Source: an uncultured Bacteroidota bacterium (lineage in GTDB: Bacteria > Bacteroidota > Bacteroidia > Bacteroidales > VadinHA17). From it: a stretch of 64,000 nt of DNA. The position numbers and the translations under genes were made by a program. The notes under the pieces are model-generated. The model saw only the letters and a program-made list of their open reading frames with translations, did no database searches and had not been told where the DNA came from. This document shows, in pieces, positions 28,122-37,494 of this stretch. The DNA lies in the NCBI GenBank assembly GCA_903824785.1, contig CAIJYD010000106.1, forward strand, positions 1 to 64,000, in the 5' to 3' direction. Each line of letters starts with the position of its first letter. Position 1 is the stretch's first letter.

Positions 28122-28181
28122 CGTTCAGATTGAAACGGCAACCGATTTAAAAGCTTTATTCTGTTCAGAAGATCTGAAATA

Positions 28182-29192
28182 CTAAATCAGTTTCGATTCT
28201 GCAAGAATCCTTTTCAGGGTTTCTAAGTCTTTTTTCATGGCAGAGAGTACATCTTCTCTCTTCATTGTTAATACCGTTGCCCCATGCTCTGCTCCACCAA
28301 GCGGGTATTCATAATGAAGCGATAAAGGACCATTGAAATTCAGCTGTTTCAATAATCCCAGGTACTTTTTATAGTTAACCATCCCTTCTCCCAATGGCAC
28401 GGTTTCAGAGGACCATTTCCCATCCTTTTTTAACCAGATATAATCTTTTATATCAATCGACCTGACGTACGGGAATATCAGTTTAAGTCCAACAGGCCAG
28501 GCATTGGCCCCCTCTACTGTTGCGTGAAAGATATCGTATTGCGATCCCAGCCACTTCGAGTTAATGCTTTTCAGGGCAGCTGCCAGATCCCATACCGAAG
28601 CTCCGAAATAGATTCCTTCGGCAGCAATTCCGGAGTGGTTCTGATATTCGCCCGAAACCGAATATTTTGAATTGAGTTCTGCCAGCTTACTCAGCCTGAG
28701 CTGTATTGAGGTAATATTTTCCTCAACGGATATGGCATCACTGTAATGCATATATCCCATCCTGTAATGGTGAATTCCAAGTGAGGCTGCCGTCTTAAGG
28801 ATCTTCTCCGACAGCGGGTCACCGGCATCGTTTATCCCTGTGGTAATCATATAAATATTCAGGCCCCTCTTCCGGACAGCTTCCATTGCTTTAGGCAGAT
28901 CTTCCTCAACCCTCTCAGGCAGCACATGTCCGCCGGGACGTACTGTAAGGTCCAATCCATCAAACCCCATATCGGCTGAAACAGCAGCCATTTCATTATA
29001 ATCGAGCCAGTGAAGGTGTTTGGAAAAAATACTTATCCTGAAAGCATCCTTATCTTTTGCCAGTGGCAAAACCGGAAATCCTGTCGTATATGCCTTATTA
29101 CTATCAGCTTTGATAATTGAATTCAATCCGGCAGATATTCCTGCAGTTGCCAGTATCGATTTTGAAATAAAATTTCTTCTTGAAGTTTTCAT
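28182..29192 (-). CDS. Tat-exported sugar phosphate isomerase/epimerase-like TIM barrel
   Basis: A 336-residue xylose-isomerase-like (AP endonuclease 2 superfamily) TIM barrel with a twin-arginine signal (TSRRNFISKSILATAGISAG). Barrel motifs include FRISIFSKHLHWLDYNEMA, MGFDGLDLTVRPGGHVLPE, YSVSGEYQNHSG, SQYDIFHATVEGANAW and LSLHYEYPLGG, which provide candidate metal-binding Glu, Asp and His residues. Such exported forms are common beside Gfo/Idh/MocA proteins in Bacteroidota and Planctomycetes. Substrate unknown. It converges on the alpha/beta hydrolase gene with a 60-bp gap. Confidence 0.83.
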   Translation of the reverse strand: MKTSRRNFISKSILATAGISAGLNSIIKADSNKAYTTGFPVLPLAKDKDAFRISIFSKHLHWLDYNEMAAVSADMGFDGLDLTVRPGGHVLPERVEEDLPKAMEAVRKRGLNIYMITTGINDAGDPLSEKILKTAASLGIHHYRMGYMHYSDAISVEENITSIQLRLSKLAELNSKYSVSGEYQNHSGIAAEGIYFGASVWDLAAALKSINSKWLGSQYDIFHATVEGANAWPVGLKLIFPYVRSIDIKDYIWLKKDGKWSSETVPLGEGMVNYKKYLGLLKQLNFNGPLSLHYEYPLGGAEHGATVLTMKREDVLSAMKKDLETLKRILAESKLI

Positions 29193-29484
29193 TTTGATTA
29201 CTAATTATTTAATGCCACATAAAACGTTCGGTCTCACCATATATATTACTTATTCCGAAAATTTCTTATCAAACCGGAGAAGAAAATCACGAATCTGAAA
29301 TATTTCAGTTAAAGATAGGTTGAAAAAATAATAACTTTAACCAATATAATGAAAATAAATTCCGGCTGTCTTACCTGAGAAAAAGAACCTTTATCGATTA
29401 TCTTTAAAGTGAAAATTTCCTTTAAAAAACAAGAGCTACCGGAACAATAAAAAAGCTAAGAAAAGCCAATAGAAAAACTGAAGT

Positions 29485-31920
29485 ATGATTATAAAACAAA
29501 AATTGATGAAGCCTGAGAGAAAATCATTTACCGCAATTGTCAGCTGCCTGCTGATTATTTTTATCTCCGTTCAATCCTGTTCCGGCATTAAAACAGAAAA
29601 ACCGTCTGATGTAAAGTGGGATAAGGTGGGGCCGGGCGGTGGCGGTGCTATTTTTATCCCCACATTTTCCAGCATAAATCCCGACAGATTCCTGCTTCGC
29701 TGCGATATGACAGGCACATACCTTACAAAAGACGGAGGAGCCTCATACAGTCAGATCAATTTTGCCGGAGGAGCCTCTTCATTTGCCTGGGATCCCATCG
29801 ACTCGAATATTGTTTATGTCGGTTCCTCATCACTCAACAGGTCAGCCGACGAAGGGAAAACGTGGGAACAGATATTTCCTGCAAAAGATGAGGTGATAAG
29901 CCAACTGTTTATAGGCGATCATGCCGATTTCAGCCTGGAAGTATCACCCGGGTCATTATACCCTTCGGGATCAGGAAAAATAAGTGCCATACGGGTCGAT
30001 CCTGTAAAACCCGGCCGGATTTATTTCACCATGGGGCGCTACTTTTTTTACACCTCTGATTCGGGAAAAAGCTGGAAGAGAGAATCGCTTGAACACTCTC
30101 CCGGTTTCATTTATACAAATAAAAGTATTCTGAAAGATGATGTTTATATTTTTACCCCTTCCTCTGTTTACCTGTTTAATAAAACATCGCAGAAAATAAG
30201 CCGTAAGGAGCTCCCGGAGGCTATGTCTCCTGCATTCTCTTTTACAGGTGGAACTGAAGCGAAAACAGGAAAAGTTATTTTCTATGCACTTCATCACGAT
30301 CAGTCCGAAGCAATTCAGGATGAGTTCGGGCACAGTGAACTATGGATGTCGGATGATTGCGGCAACAGCTGGAAACATGTTTTGAATCCTGTTGTTACCA
30401 ATGAGATTGCCGGAATAAAACCAAGCTTTTCAATGGTTGCCTGTGCTGAGTCGGATGCAGGCCAGGCATATCTTATCAGCAACCGTTATGAAGAAAAGAA
30501 AAAAGAGAAAGGTTTTATATACTGGTATGGAGCATTCAAAACAGGCGATGCAGGAAACAGCTGGGAATGGGTATGGAAAGGTGGAGGCGGTTCAGGACAG
30601 TATGCTGTAAAGGACGGCATCGGAGTCTCAAATCTCAAAGATGCATGGGCGGAGGAAGCTTTCGGTGGGGAGTATATAAGGCTGATGGATGCAGGGGTCG
30701 CTCCGTCCGATGGCAATATCGCCATTGTGACCGATTGGTACCGCACAATGAAAACAACAGATGGAGGAAAAAGCTGGAATGAGATTTACAGTAAGAAGCA
30801 ACCCGACGGTACCTTTATAAGCAGAGGGCTGGATGTAACCACATCATATGGTGTTCATTTCGACCCTTTCGACAGCAGTCACATTGCCATAAGCTATACC
30901 GACATAGGTTATCATCACTCCTTCAACGGAGGCAAAAGCTGGGCAAGATCAGCTGATGGAATCCCTGCCGCCTGGGTAAACACCTGTTACTGGATGGTCT
31001 TCGATCCTGATATTAAAGGAAAGGTCTGGTCTGCATGGTCGTACCTTCATGATTTTCCGAGAGGAAAGATGACCCGCAACCCTAAATGGAAAGAGGTTGG
31101 AAAAGGTGGAGTTTGTCTATCCGTTGATGGTGGAAAAACATGGAAACCATCAATAGACGGATTGGGATCTGATTCACCGGCTACCTCAATAGTTCTTGAC
31201 CCGGAATCAGCTCCGGGAAATCGCACTCTTTATGCCTCTGTTTACAGTAAAGGAGTGTTTAAATCGACCGACGACGGCAAAACATGGCAACTCAAAAACA
31301 AAGGCATTGAAGAGAATACCTGTGCCTTTGAACTGACATTAACAGAAAAAGGAGTTCTGTTCCTTACAGTGAGTGCAACGCCGGAGCATAAGGATGGAAA
31401 AAAGGGGATGTCGTTTTACTCCGGAGCTGTTTACCGGTCGTCGGATGGTGCAGAAACATGGATTAAGCTCAATGTCGCCAATGGCAACATCTTCCCGAAC
31501 GGAATAGATTATGACCGAAAAAATCCCGACCGGATCTATCTTGGCTGCTGGGCCGATATTGAACTGAGTGACCTCGTTGGCGGTGATGTGGTAAGAGCTA
31601 ATGGCGGAAATAAACCGATTGACATGCCCGGAGGAATTTTCCTTTCCGAAGATGGTGGTGATACCTGGAGATCGATCTTCGATGATAATCAGTATGTCTA
31701 TGATGTTACTGTCGATCCTTACCACCCGGGAAGAGTTTATTGCTGCACATTCAATCAGGCAGCATATCTCAGCAATGATTACGGTAAATCGTGGAAAAAA
31801 ATAAAAGGTTATGATTTCCACTGGGGACACCGGATTGTTATTGATCAGAATAACCCCGATAAAATATACATCACCACATTCGGATCGAGCGTCTGGCATG
31901 GAGTAGCTGTTACTGAATAA
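29485..31920 (+). CDS. Lipoprotein with Asp-box beta-propeller repeats (GH74/VPS10-like)
   Basis: An 811-residue surface lipoprotein. The signal ends in a lipobox (ISVQSC-SG). The mature protein holds about a dozen Asp-box motifs of the form SxDxGxTW: SADEGKTW, TSDSGKSW, SDDCGNSW, TGDAGNSW, TTDGGKSW, SFNGGKSW, SVDGGKTW, STDDGKTW, SSDGAETW, SEDGGDTW and SNDYGKSW. That many repeats fits two seven-bladed propellers as in GH74 xyloglucanases or VPS10-like sortilins. No catalytic residues were assigned, so a binding or a hydrolase role are both possible. It leads a plus-strand run of five genes ending with the DUF5009 pair. Confidence 0.82.
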   Translation: MIIKQKLMKPERKSFTAIVSCLLIIFISVQSCSGIKTEKPSDVKWDKVGPGGGGAIFIPTFSSINPDRFLLRCDMTGTYLTKDGGASYSQINFAGGASSFAWDPIDSNIVYVGSSSLNRSADEGKTWEQIFPAKDEVISQLFIGDHADFSLEVSPGSLYPSGSGKISAIRVDPVKPGRIYFTMGRYFFYTSDSGKSWKRESLEHSPGFIYTNKSILKDDVYIFTPSSVYLFNKTSQKISRKELPEAMSPAFSFTGGTEAKTGKVIFYALHHDQSEAIQDEFGHSELWMSDDCGNSWKHVLNPVVTNEIAGIKPSFSMVACAESDAGQAYLISNRYEEKKKEKGFIYWYGAFKTGDAGNSWEWVWKGGGGSGQYAVKDGIGVSNLKDAWAEEAFGGEYIRLMDAGVAPSDGNIAIVTDWYRTMKTTDGGKSWNEIYSKKQPDGTFISRGLDVTTSYGVHFDPFDSSHIAISYTDIGYHHSFNGGKSWARSADGIPAAWVNTCYWMVFDPDIKGKVWSAWSYLHDFPRGKMTRNPKWKEVGKGGVCLSVDGGKTWKPSIDGLGSDSPATSIVLDPESAPGNRTLYASVYSKGVFKSTDDGKTWQLKNKGIEENTCAFELTLTEKGVLFLTVSATPEHKDGKKGMSFYSGAVYRSSDGAETWIKLNVANGNIFPNGIDYDRKNPDRIYLGCWADIELSDLVGGDVVRANGGNKPIDMPGGIFLSEDGGDTWRSIFDDNQYVYDVTVDPYHPGRVYCCTFNQAAYLSNDYGKSWKKIKGYDFHWGHRIVIDQNNPDKIYITTFGSSVWHGVAVTE

Positions 31921-32042
31921 GGCGTTTGGAGTGAACCAGAGTTAGTAATAAAGATTTAATTATTAAACCGATTGATTTTGCACTTTTTCAATATCTTTAA
32001 TCCATATTTTTTTATCAGACAATCAAGAAATAATCACTGAAT

Positions 32043-33176
32043 ATGAAAAGACCCGTTTTACTAATCCTCTTTCTCCTGCTTCCCCTTCTTAATAGCAACA
32101 CATTTCTTTTGCTGGCAGATGATGTAAAGACCCTTGAAACAGGAGCTGCGGCACCTGCGTTTTCATTACCCGGTGTCGACGGGAAAACTTATACTCTCAA
32201 CAGTTTCAAAGAATCGAAAATACTGGTGATAATCTTTATGGCCAACCATTGTCCTACAGCCCAGGCTTATGAAGAGAGGATCATTAAACTCTATCAGGAT
32301 TTTCATCCAAAGGGGGTGGCGATTGTTCAGGTCTCCCCGAATAATCCACCGGCGGTATGTCTGGAAGAGATAGGATACAGCGACCTTGGAGATTCTTTTG
32401 AAGAGATGAAAATAAGGGCCGCCGATAAGAAATATCCCATGCCATATCTGTACGATGGAGATAAACAGGAGATGGCAAAAGCCTATGGCCCAACCACCAC
32501 ACCTCATGTATTTATCTTTGACAGTCAGCGCAAACTGCGCTTCTGCGGTCGTATCGACGAGATGGAGAATCCGTACGAAAAGGCGCTTCAGCCTGATACA
32601 CGGAATGCCATAAATGCATTACTTGAAGGAAAACCTGTTCCTGTTGAAAGAACAAAAACCTTTGGCTGCTCAATTAAATGGGCAAGTAAAGCCGAATGGA
32701 GAGTCAAGCTTGATACAGACTGGAAAAACAAACCTGTCGAAGTAACTGAAGCTGATATAAATGGCGTAAAAGAAATACTGGCAAATAACACAAAGAAATA
32801 CCGCCTTGTGAATGTGTGGGCTACGTGGTGCGGTCCGTGTGTAATAGAATTTCCTGAATTCATTACCCTGCAACGGATGTATGGCGCACGCAACTTTGAG
32901 TTTGTCTCCATAAGCACCGACGGGATAAAGAAAAAAGAAAAAGTGTTGGAGTTCCTGAAAGATAAAAATGCAGCAACAAAAAATTATCTCTACTCTGCCG
33001 AGAATAAATATCCATTCATTGAAGCTGTAGATAAAAACTGGTCGGGGGCCTTGCCATATACTATGCTTATAGCTCCCGGAGGTGAGATTGTTTATTCAAC
33101 TCAGGGTGTGGTTGATCTGATGAAGCTGAAAAAGGAGATAATGCAGAAAATCGGAAGGTTCTTTGCTGATGATTGA
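32043..33176 (+). CDS. Exported double thioredoxin-fold protein (redoxin plus TlpA-like)
   Basis: A 377-residue protein with a signal peptide (PVLLILFLLLPLLNSNTFLL) and two thioredoxin folds. Domain 1 (about 35-190) is peroxiredoxin-like: APAFSLPGVDGKTYTL, then FMANHCPTAQAYEERI with a single Cys instead of CxxC, and TTTPHVFIFD. Domain 2 (about 225-375) is TlpA-like: LVNVWATWCGPCVIEFPEF with an intact CGPC pair, and ALPYTMLIAPGG with the cis-Pro. The combination suggests a periplasmic thiol or peroxide redox role. It sits between the Asp-box lipoprotein and a TIM-barrel enzyme on the plus strand (122-bp and 63-bp gaps). Confidence 0.83.
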   Translation: MKRPVLLILFLLLPLLNSNTFLLLADDVKTLETGAAAPAFSLPGVDGKTYTLNSFKESKILVIIFMANHCPTAQAYEERIIKLYQDFHPKGVAIVQVSPNNPPAVCLEEIGYSDLGDSFEEMKIRAADKKYPMPYLYDGDKQEMAKAYGPTTTPHVFIFDSQRKLRFCGRIDEMENPYEKALQPDTRNAINALLEGKPVPVERTKTFGCSIKWASKAEWRVKLDTDWKNKPVEVTEADINGVKEILANNTKKYRLVNVWATWCGPCVIEFPEFITLQRMYGARNFEFVSISTDGIKKKEKVLEFLKDKNAATKNYLYSAENKYPFIEAVDKNWSGALPYTMLIAPGGEIVYSTQGVVDLMKLKKEIMQKIGRFFADD

Positions 33177-33239
33177 AAATAACAACAATGCAAACTTTAT
33201 ACTCTAATTTTATTGCCGAAGACTCTTAAAATCAGTGTT

Positions 33240-34190
33240 ATGGAAAACAGAATATCCCGACGTCATTTCTCCAGGCTATCACTTACCGGAGCTGCTGCAC
33301 TGGTAACACTAAACTCCGCTGAACTGAGAGCTGAAACGCAATCCGGTTCTCAATGTATCCGGCTTGGAGGCCCGGTATCAGGCGATTTCAAAGACCCTCA
33401 GGAGTGGATAAAAGCTCTTAAAGCGAAAGGTTACAGCGCAGCATATTGCCCCGTTTCACCCGGGACAGATATCGCGATAATAAAAGCTTTTGAGAAAGCT
33501 GCCAAAGAAGCAAATATTTTAATTTCTGAAGTTGGAGCCTGGAGCAACCCGATAAGTAAAGTGGAAAAAGAGAGGAAAGAGGCTATACGAAAATGCAAAG
33601 ACTCGCTCTCTCTTGCCGATCAGATTGGTGCCGGCTGCTGCGTTAATATCAGCGGATCGCGTGGAGAAAAATGGGATGGACCCCACTCTGAAAACTACTC
33701 GCGCGAGACATTTGAAATGATAGTACAAACCACCCGGGAGATAATTGATGAGGTAAAACCCCTGCGCACCTTTTATACACTTGAAACGATGCCCTGGGCT
33801 CTCCCCGATTCACCCGATTCATATCTTGAGCTTATTAAAGCCATTGACAGAAAACAATTTGCCGTGCATCTCGATCCGGTAAACATGATCAATTCCCCCC
33901 GAAGATATTATAATAACGGACCATTTATCAAAGAATGTTTTGATAAACTGGGACCCTATATTAAGAATTGCCACGCAAAGGATATTCTCCTTGGAACCAA
34001 CCTTACCGTTCACCTCGATGAAGTAATACCCGGAACAGGAGGGCTCGATTACAGGGTATTCCTGACTGAATTAAGCAAGCTGAAAAATGTCCCTCTGATG
34101 CTCGAACATCTAAAGACAAGTGAAGATTATGATAAGGCAGCAGCCAATGTAAGGAAAGCCGGTGCAGAAGCCGGAATAAAATTTTGCTGA
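33240..34190 (+). CDS. Tat-exported sugar isomerase/epimerase-like TIM barrel
   Basis: A 316-residue xylose-isomerase-like TIM barrel. The ATG at 33240 is chosen over an upstream TTG (33213) because it places a twin-arginine signal (SRRHFSRLSLTGAAALVTL) at the N-terminus. Barrel motifs are KGYSAAYCPVSPGTD, ISEVGAWSNPIS, CVNISGSRGEKWDGPH, FYTLETMPWALPDS (Glu), FAVHLDPVNMINSP (His, Asp), NCHAKDILLG and PLMLEHLKTSEDYD (Glu). These are the metal-binding positions of the family. It is only distantly related to the barrel at 28182-29192. Probably in one transcript with the neighbouring thioredoxin-fold and DUF5009 genes. Confidence 0.83.
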   Translation: MENRISRRHFSRLSLTGAAALVTLNSAELRAETQSGSQCIRLGGPVSGDFKDPQEWIKALKAKGYSAAYCPVSPGTDIAIIKAFEKAAKEANILISEVGAWSNPISKVEKERKEAIRKCKDSLSLADQIGAGCCVNISGSRGEKWDGPHSENYSRETFEMIVQTTREIIDEVKPLRTFYTLETMPWALPDSPDSYLELIKAIDRKQFAVHLDPVNMINSPRRYYNNGPFIKECFDKLGPYIKNCHAKDILLGTNLTVHLDEVIPGTGGLDYRVFLTELSKLKNVPLMLEHLKTSEDYDKAAANVRKAGAEAGIKFC

Positions 34191-34242
34191 GGCCATTAAA
34201 GCCGTCACCTGAAAAATAAAAAGTCAAACTTAAAATAATTAT

Positions 34243-35358
34243 ATGAGCAAACAGATTCAATTAAATCAGGAACAGACACGGATCCTTTCAATAGATTTCT
34301 TTCGTGGTCTTACAATGTTCCTTCTGATAGGCGAAAGCACCCGGCTTTATGAACACATAAGTACCATTAAGAATAGTAGCTTTATGCAATTCCTCGGGAC
34401 ACAACTCAGTCATCATGAATGGAATGGATTACATTTCTGGGATCTTATACAACCTTTCTTTATGTTTATTGTCGGGGTAGCAATCCCATTTGCTGTCGCC
34501 AACAGGATAAAAAAAGGAGATACCGATAAGATGATTTTGTACCATGCCATTAAGCGCGCGCTGCTGTTACTGTTTCTGGGCTGGGCTCTTTATTGTGTCG
34601 GACCGGGTAAAATTGTTTTCAGGTTTCAGAACGTTCTTGCACAGTTATCTGTAACATACCTTATTGCCTTCCTGATAATGAAAAAAAGCTTCTCCTTTCA
34701 GCTTATTTTCACTTTAATAATTCTTCTGCTAACGGATCTTGCATACAGGTTTTTCCCGGTTGAAAACTTTAATCACCCCTGGGAGGCGTATCAAAATCTC
34801 GGAGCCTGGGTCAATAATAAGATCGAGGGTGTTGACAAAGCAAGCATCTGGGCTTCGCTGAATGCCATACCTACAACCGCTCACACTGTCTGGGGGGTTC
34901 TGTTCGGTCAGCTCCTGATGAGTACCCGGACGGTAAAACAGAAAATACAGATAATGGTAATTGCCGGAATCGCAGGGCTGATAATAGGTTACTCACTCGA
35001 TTTATTGAGTATCACTCCTATCATTAAAAAGATTGCCACAGCTTCATTTGTATTTGCAAGCGGAGGATGGGCAATTCTTGCTCTTGCCTTCTGCTACTGG
35101 ATTATTGATGTCAAAAAACTCTTTACGAAAGGATCAGTATTTTTTATGATAGTTGGAATGAACTGCATAATTATTTACCTCTTCTTTGAGGTGGCAGGTG
35201 CCGATTTTGTAAGCAGACTTTTTATCCCGTTCACAACTGCATTATTCTCATGTGGAGGGGAACTTACCATTGAAATAATGACCAGTTTAGCTACCTGGGC
35301 AGCATTATGGTATATGTGCTACTGGCTTTATAAAAACAGGATTTTCATTAAAATATAA
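34243..35358 (+). CDS. DUF5009/HGSNAT-like membrane protein, first copy
   Basis: A 371-residue integral membrane protein with about ten helices, related to heparan-alpha-glucosaminide N-acetyltransferase (HGSNAT) and DUF5009. The family start RILSIDFFRGLTMFLLIGES is present, followed by LSHHEWNGLHFWDLIQPFFM, whose His and Asp residues are conserved in the family. HGSNAT moves acetyl groups across a membrane onto terminal glucosamine; by analogy this protein could acetylate a sugar in the periplasm, an inference only. A paralogue follows 66 bp downstream. The shared opening (QIQLNQEQTRILSIDFFRG versus PIQLNKEQDRILSIDFFRG) shows tandem duplication. Confidence 0.82.
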   Translation: MSKQIQLNQEQTRILSIDFFRGLTMFLLIGESTRLYEHISTIKNSSFMQFLGTQLSHHEWNGLHFWDLIQPFFMFIVGVAIPFAVANRIKKGDTDKMILYHAIKRALLLLFLGWALYCVGPGKIVFRFQNVLAQLSVTYLIAFLIMKKSFSFQLIFTLIILLLTDLAYRFFPVENFNHPWEAYQNLGAWVNNKIEGVDKASIWASLNAIPTTAHTVWGVLFGQLLMSTRTVKQKIQIMVIAGIAGLIIGYSLDLLSITPIIKKIATASFVFASGGWAILALAFCYWIIDVKKLFTKGSVFFMIVGMNCIIIYLFFEVAGADFVSRLFIPFTTALFSCGGELTIEIMTSLATWAALWYMCYWLYKNRIFIKI

Positions 35359-35424
35359 AACACTTGGTACTTGAAACAATATAAATTGTACTGAAATAAT
35401 TATCACTAAACTAATCTGGAATAT

Positions 35425-36525
35425 ATGAGCACTCCGATTCAATTGAATAAAGAACAGGACCGCATCCTTTCGATAGACTTTTTCCGTGGTTTTACTATGT
35501 TCATGCTGGTAACAGGAATTGCCACCATTTTCAACGGATTGGTTGAAGAGGGAAAAGGCGGTGCCTTTATAACATTAATAGCCGGTCAACTGGAGCACGC
35601 GGAATGGAACGGGCTCTTTGCCTGGGATCTTATTCAGCCCTTTTTTATGTTTATAGTTGGTGTTGCAATGCCCTTCTCTCTTGCAAAACGGCTGGCACGC
35701 GGCGACAGCAACAAAAAAGCTTTTTATCATGCCCTCACACGCTCATTCTGGCTTTTGGTCCTCGGCTTTATGTTAGGATCCGATAATAAGTCCGTTGGCT
35801 TCCAGAATGTACTTGCGCAATTATCGGTTACATATTTAATTGCCTATCTGCTTATGCAGAAAGATATTAAATGGCAGTTAGTGATCTCTTTTGCCCTGAT
35901 CCTTTTTACTGATCTGATCTACCGTTTCTGGTCTGTAGATGGTTTTAATCAGCCCTTTACCCCTGATCATAATTTTGGTGCCTGGGTTGATCAGGTAACT
36001 GTCGGAAATCTGAGCACCGGTCACTGGGTTTCATTTAATGCCATTCCTACTGCCGCTCATACAATTTGGGGAGTCATTGTCGGTATGGTTCTGATGAATG
36101 AGTGGTCGCAGAAAAAGAAGGTGCTGGTACTTCTCATAACAGGGGTGGTTGCTGTAATTATCGGATACTGTATGAATCCTTTTATTCCTATTATCAAACG
36201 TATCTGTACAAGTTCATTTATTATTGTCAGCGGAGGCTGGTGCTTAATTGCAATGTCATTCTCATACTGGCTTATCGACGTAATGAAATACAGAAAATTT
36301 GCCATCTTCTTCGCAATAGTCGGGATGAATCCTATTTTTATTTACCTCTTTTCCAATCTTGGCGGAAAGCAATTGCTTCACCGTGTTGTGGAGCCGTTTA
36401 CATCGCGGCTTTTCGGCTGGGGTGGCGAATTAACTGTTAGCATGATAACAATCGCAATTGTGGCTGCCATGGTCTGGTATATCACATATTTTCTATATAA
36501 ACGGAAGATCTTTATAAGAATATAG
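35425..36525 (+). CDS. DUF5009/HGSNAT-like membrane protein, second copy
   Basis: A 366-residue paralogue of the preceding gene with the same ten-helix layout. It keeps RILSIDFFRGFTMFMLVTGI, the loop LEHAEWNGLFAWDLIQPFFM, FNAIPTAAHTIWGV and a C-terminal GGELTVSMITIAIVAAMVWY matching the first copy. The two have drifted clearly in the loops, so the duplication is not recent and the copies may have different acceptors or form a heteromer. It ends the plus-strand run that begins with the Asp-box lipoprotein. The vapBC pair lies 74 bp beyond on the opposite strand. Confidence 0.82.
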   Translation: MSTPIQLNKEQDRILSIDFFRGFTMFMLVTGIATIFNGLVEEGKGGAFITLIAGQLEHAEWNGLFAWDLIQPFFMFIVGVAMPFSLAKRLARGDSNKKAFYHALTRSFWLLVLGFMLGSDNKSVGFQNVLAQLSVTYLIAYLLMQKDIKWQLVISFALILFTDLIYRFWSVDGFNQPFTPDHNFGAWVDQVTVGNLSTGHWVSFNAIPTAAHTIWGVIVGMVLMNEWSQKKKVLVLLITGVVAVIIGYCMNPFIPIIKRICTSSFIIVSGGWCLIAMSFSYWLIDVMKYRKFAIFFAIVGMNPIFIYLFSNLGGKQLLHRVVEPFTSRLFGWGGELTVSMITIAIVAAMVWYITYFLYKRKIFIRI

Positions 36526-36599
36526 CCTTAACTTTTTCTCACAGTATTGGCCAAAGGATAATTCTCTTCTTCATAAAATTGAGTAAAGCCTATTGAGGA

Positions 36600-36989
36600 T
36601 TATTTGTAATTCTCAACTATAATATCAAAATCCCTGTCTCTGTGCAGGATTTTCAAAGAATATTTAATAGAATAGTAAGCAATCAAACAATCGTTACTTT
36701 TTCGTATTGTGATTCCTTTTTTTCTTAGTTTTCTGTATATTTTGACTGCTCCCAGGGCAGCTTCGATAGCATCATCATTTAATACATTTAAGGCAAACAA
36801 ATATTCTTTAACCTGCCGGTATTCTTTTTCGCTTTTTATACCCTGTAATATTTCCTGTATTATTACTGGGCAAATATATATCGGGAAATCGTTCTCAAGA
36901 TAATAATTGAAAACATTGACCTCATCAGAATCGACGCCATTTAAAAAGTCAATCCAGATGCTTGTATCAATTAACAGAGGCTCATTCAT
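36600..36989 (-). CDS. vapC: VapC-type PIN-domain toxin
   Basis: A 129-residue PIN-domain ribonuclease, the toxin of a type II toxin-antitoxin pair. The acidic active-site residues are all visible: Asp8 in LLIDTSIWIDF, Glu in VIIQEILQGI (about 46), Asp in SNDCLIAYY (about 99) and Asp in LHRDRDFD (about 119). Length is typical. VapC toxins cut tRNA or rRNA when freed from VapB. The start codon overlaps the end of vapB by 8 nt, the usual coupling. Nothing suggests inactivation. Confidence 0.9.
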   Translation of the reverse strand: MNEPLLIDTSIWIDFLNGVDSDEVNVFNYYLENDFPIYICPVIIQEILQGIKSEKEYRQVKEYLFALNVLNDDAIEAALGAVKIYRKLRKKGITIRKSNDCLIAYYSIKYSLKILHRDRDFDIIVENYK

Positions 36990-37182
36990 TGCTACGCATC
37001 TCGGATAAATTCCCTTCCCACTTAACTCTACCTTTTAATTTCAAAATACCTCTTCTTTTATTAAGTCTTATTAATTCTCTTAATGATTGATGAACCACCT
37101 CTCTTATTGTATCAATTTTAGTTATCTCCATAGCCTCTCTTACAAGGTCAACATCTAATTCTATATTTGTTCTTCTATACAT
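36982..37182 (-). CDS. vapB: VapB-type antitoxin
   Basis: A 66-residue antitoxin of the VapB family: RRTNIELDVDLVREAMEITK (ribbon-helix-helix type DNA-binding N-terminus), IREVVHQSLRELI, and a C-terminal toxin-binding tail (GRVKWEGNLSEMR). The frame is open to an earlier ATG at 37230, but the ATG at 37182 is preferred. It gives the family's usual N-terminus, and the region before it (37199-37232) holds the promoter and an inverted repeat. VapB normally represses its own promoter together with VapC. Confidence 0.85.
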   Translation of the reverse strand: MYRRTNIELDVDLVREAMEITKIDTIREVVHQSLRELIRLNKRRGILKLKGRVKWEGNLSEMRSNE

Positions 37183-37198
37183 AATAATTGTGTTTTTT

Positions 37199-37232
37199 AT
37201 GTGTACACAAATATATGAATATTCGTACACAT
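37199..37232 (-). promoter_or_regulatory. vapBC promoter with inverted-repeat operator
   Basis: ATGTGTAC (37199-37206) and GTACACAT (37225-37232) are perfect 8-bp inverted complements separated by 18 bp. Between them, on the minus strand, TATATTTG (37215-37208) matches the minus-7 consensus exactly. The start would fall near 37200, about 20 nt before the vapB ATG. An operator enclosing the minus-7 box fits VapBC autorepression. Confidence 0.6.
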
Positions 37233-37494
37233 TCAGAAACTATTTAACTCTTTTTGTTTATATAGCATAACAACTGAAGAAGCTTTATTTTTGTTGCAGG
37301 GTGCTGCCGGTCTTCGTCCATTTACTACTCTTGCTCTGGCAACATCTCACACCCCATCTTTTGTTTAGACTTCCCTCTTTACACATCTTTCTTAGTCAAG
37401 GTTGTTACTAAAACAATGTTTCATAAATAACTGATTTATAACTCAATGAAATCCCTCCCTGATACTCTGGATGACATTCATATTTGATGACAGG
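37233..37494. other. Intergenic region, no gene recognised
   Basis: Between the vapBC operator and the terminator at 37495. A plus-strand frame around 37290-37370 translates without stops for about 25 codons, but it matches nothing recognised and has no start. Treated as non-coding. Confidence 0.35.

Noticed and set aside
28147-28178. Short palindrome TTCAGA-AGA-TCTGAA between the alpha/beta hydrolase and the TIM-barrel gene as a terminator
   Set aside because: Only a 6-bp stem and no T run on either side.
37280-37370. Plus-strand frame without stops translating as a Ala/Thr/Ser-rich stretch near vapBC
   Set aside because: No start codon, no ribosome site and no recognisable family; short open stretches of this size are expected by chance.
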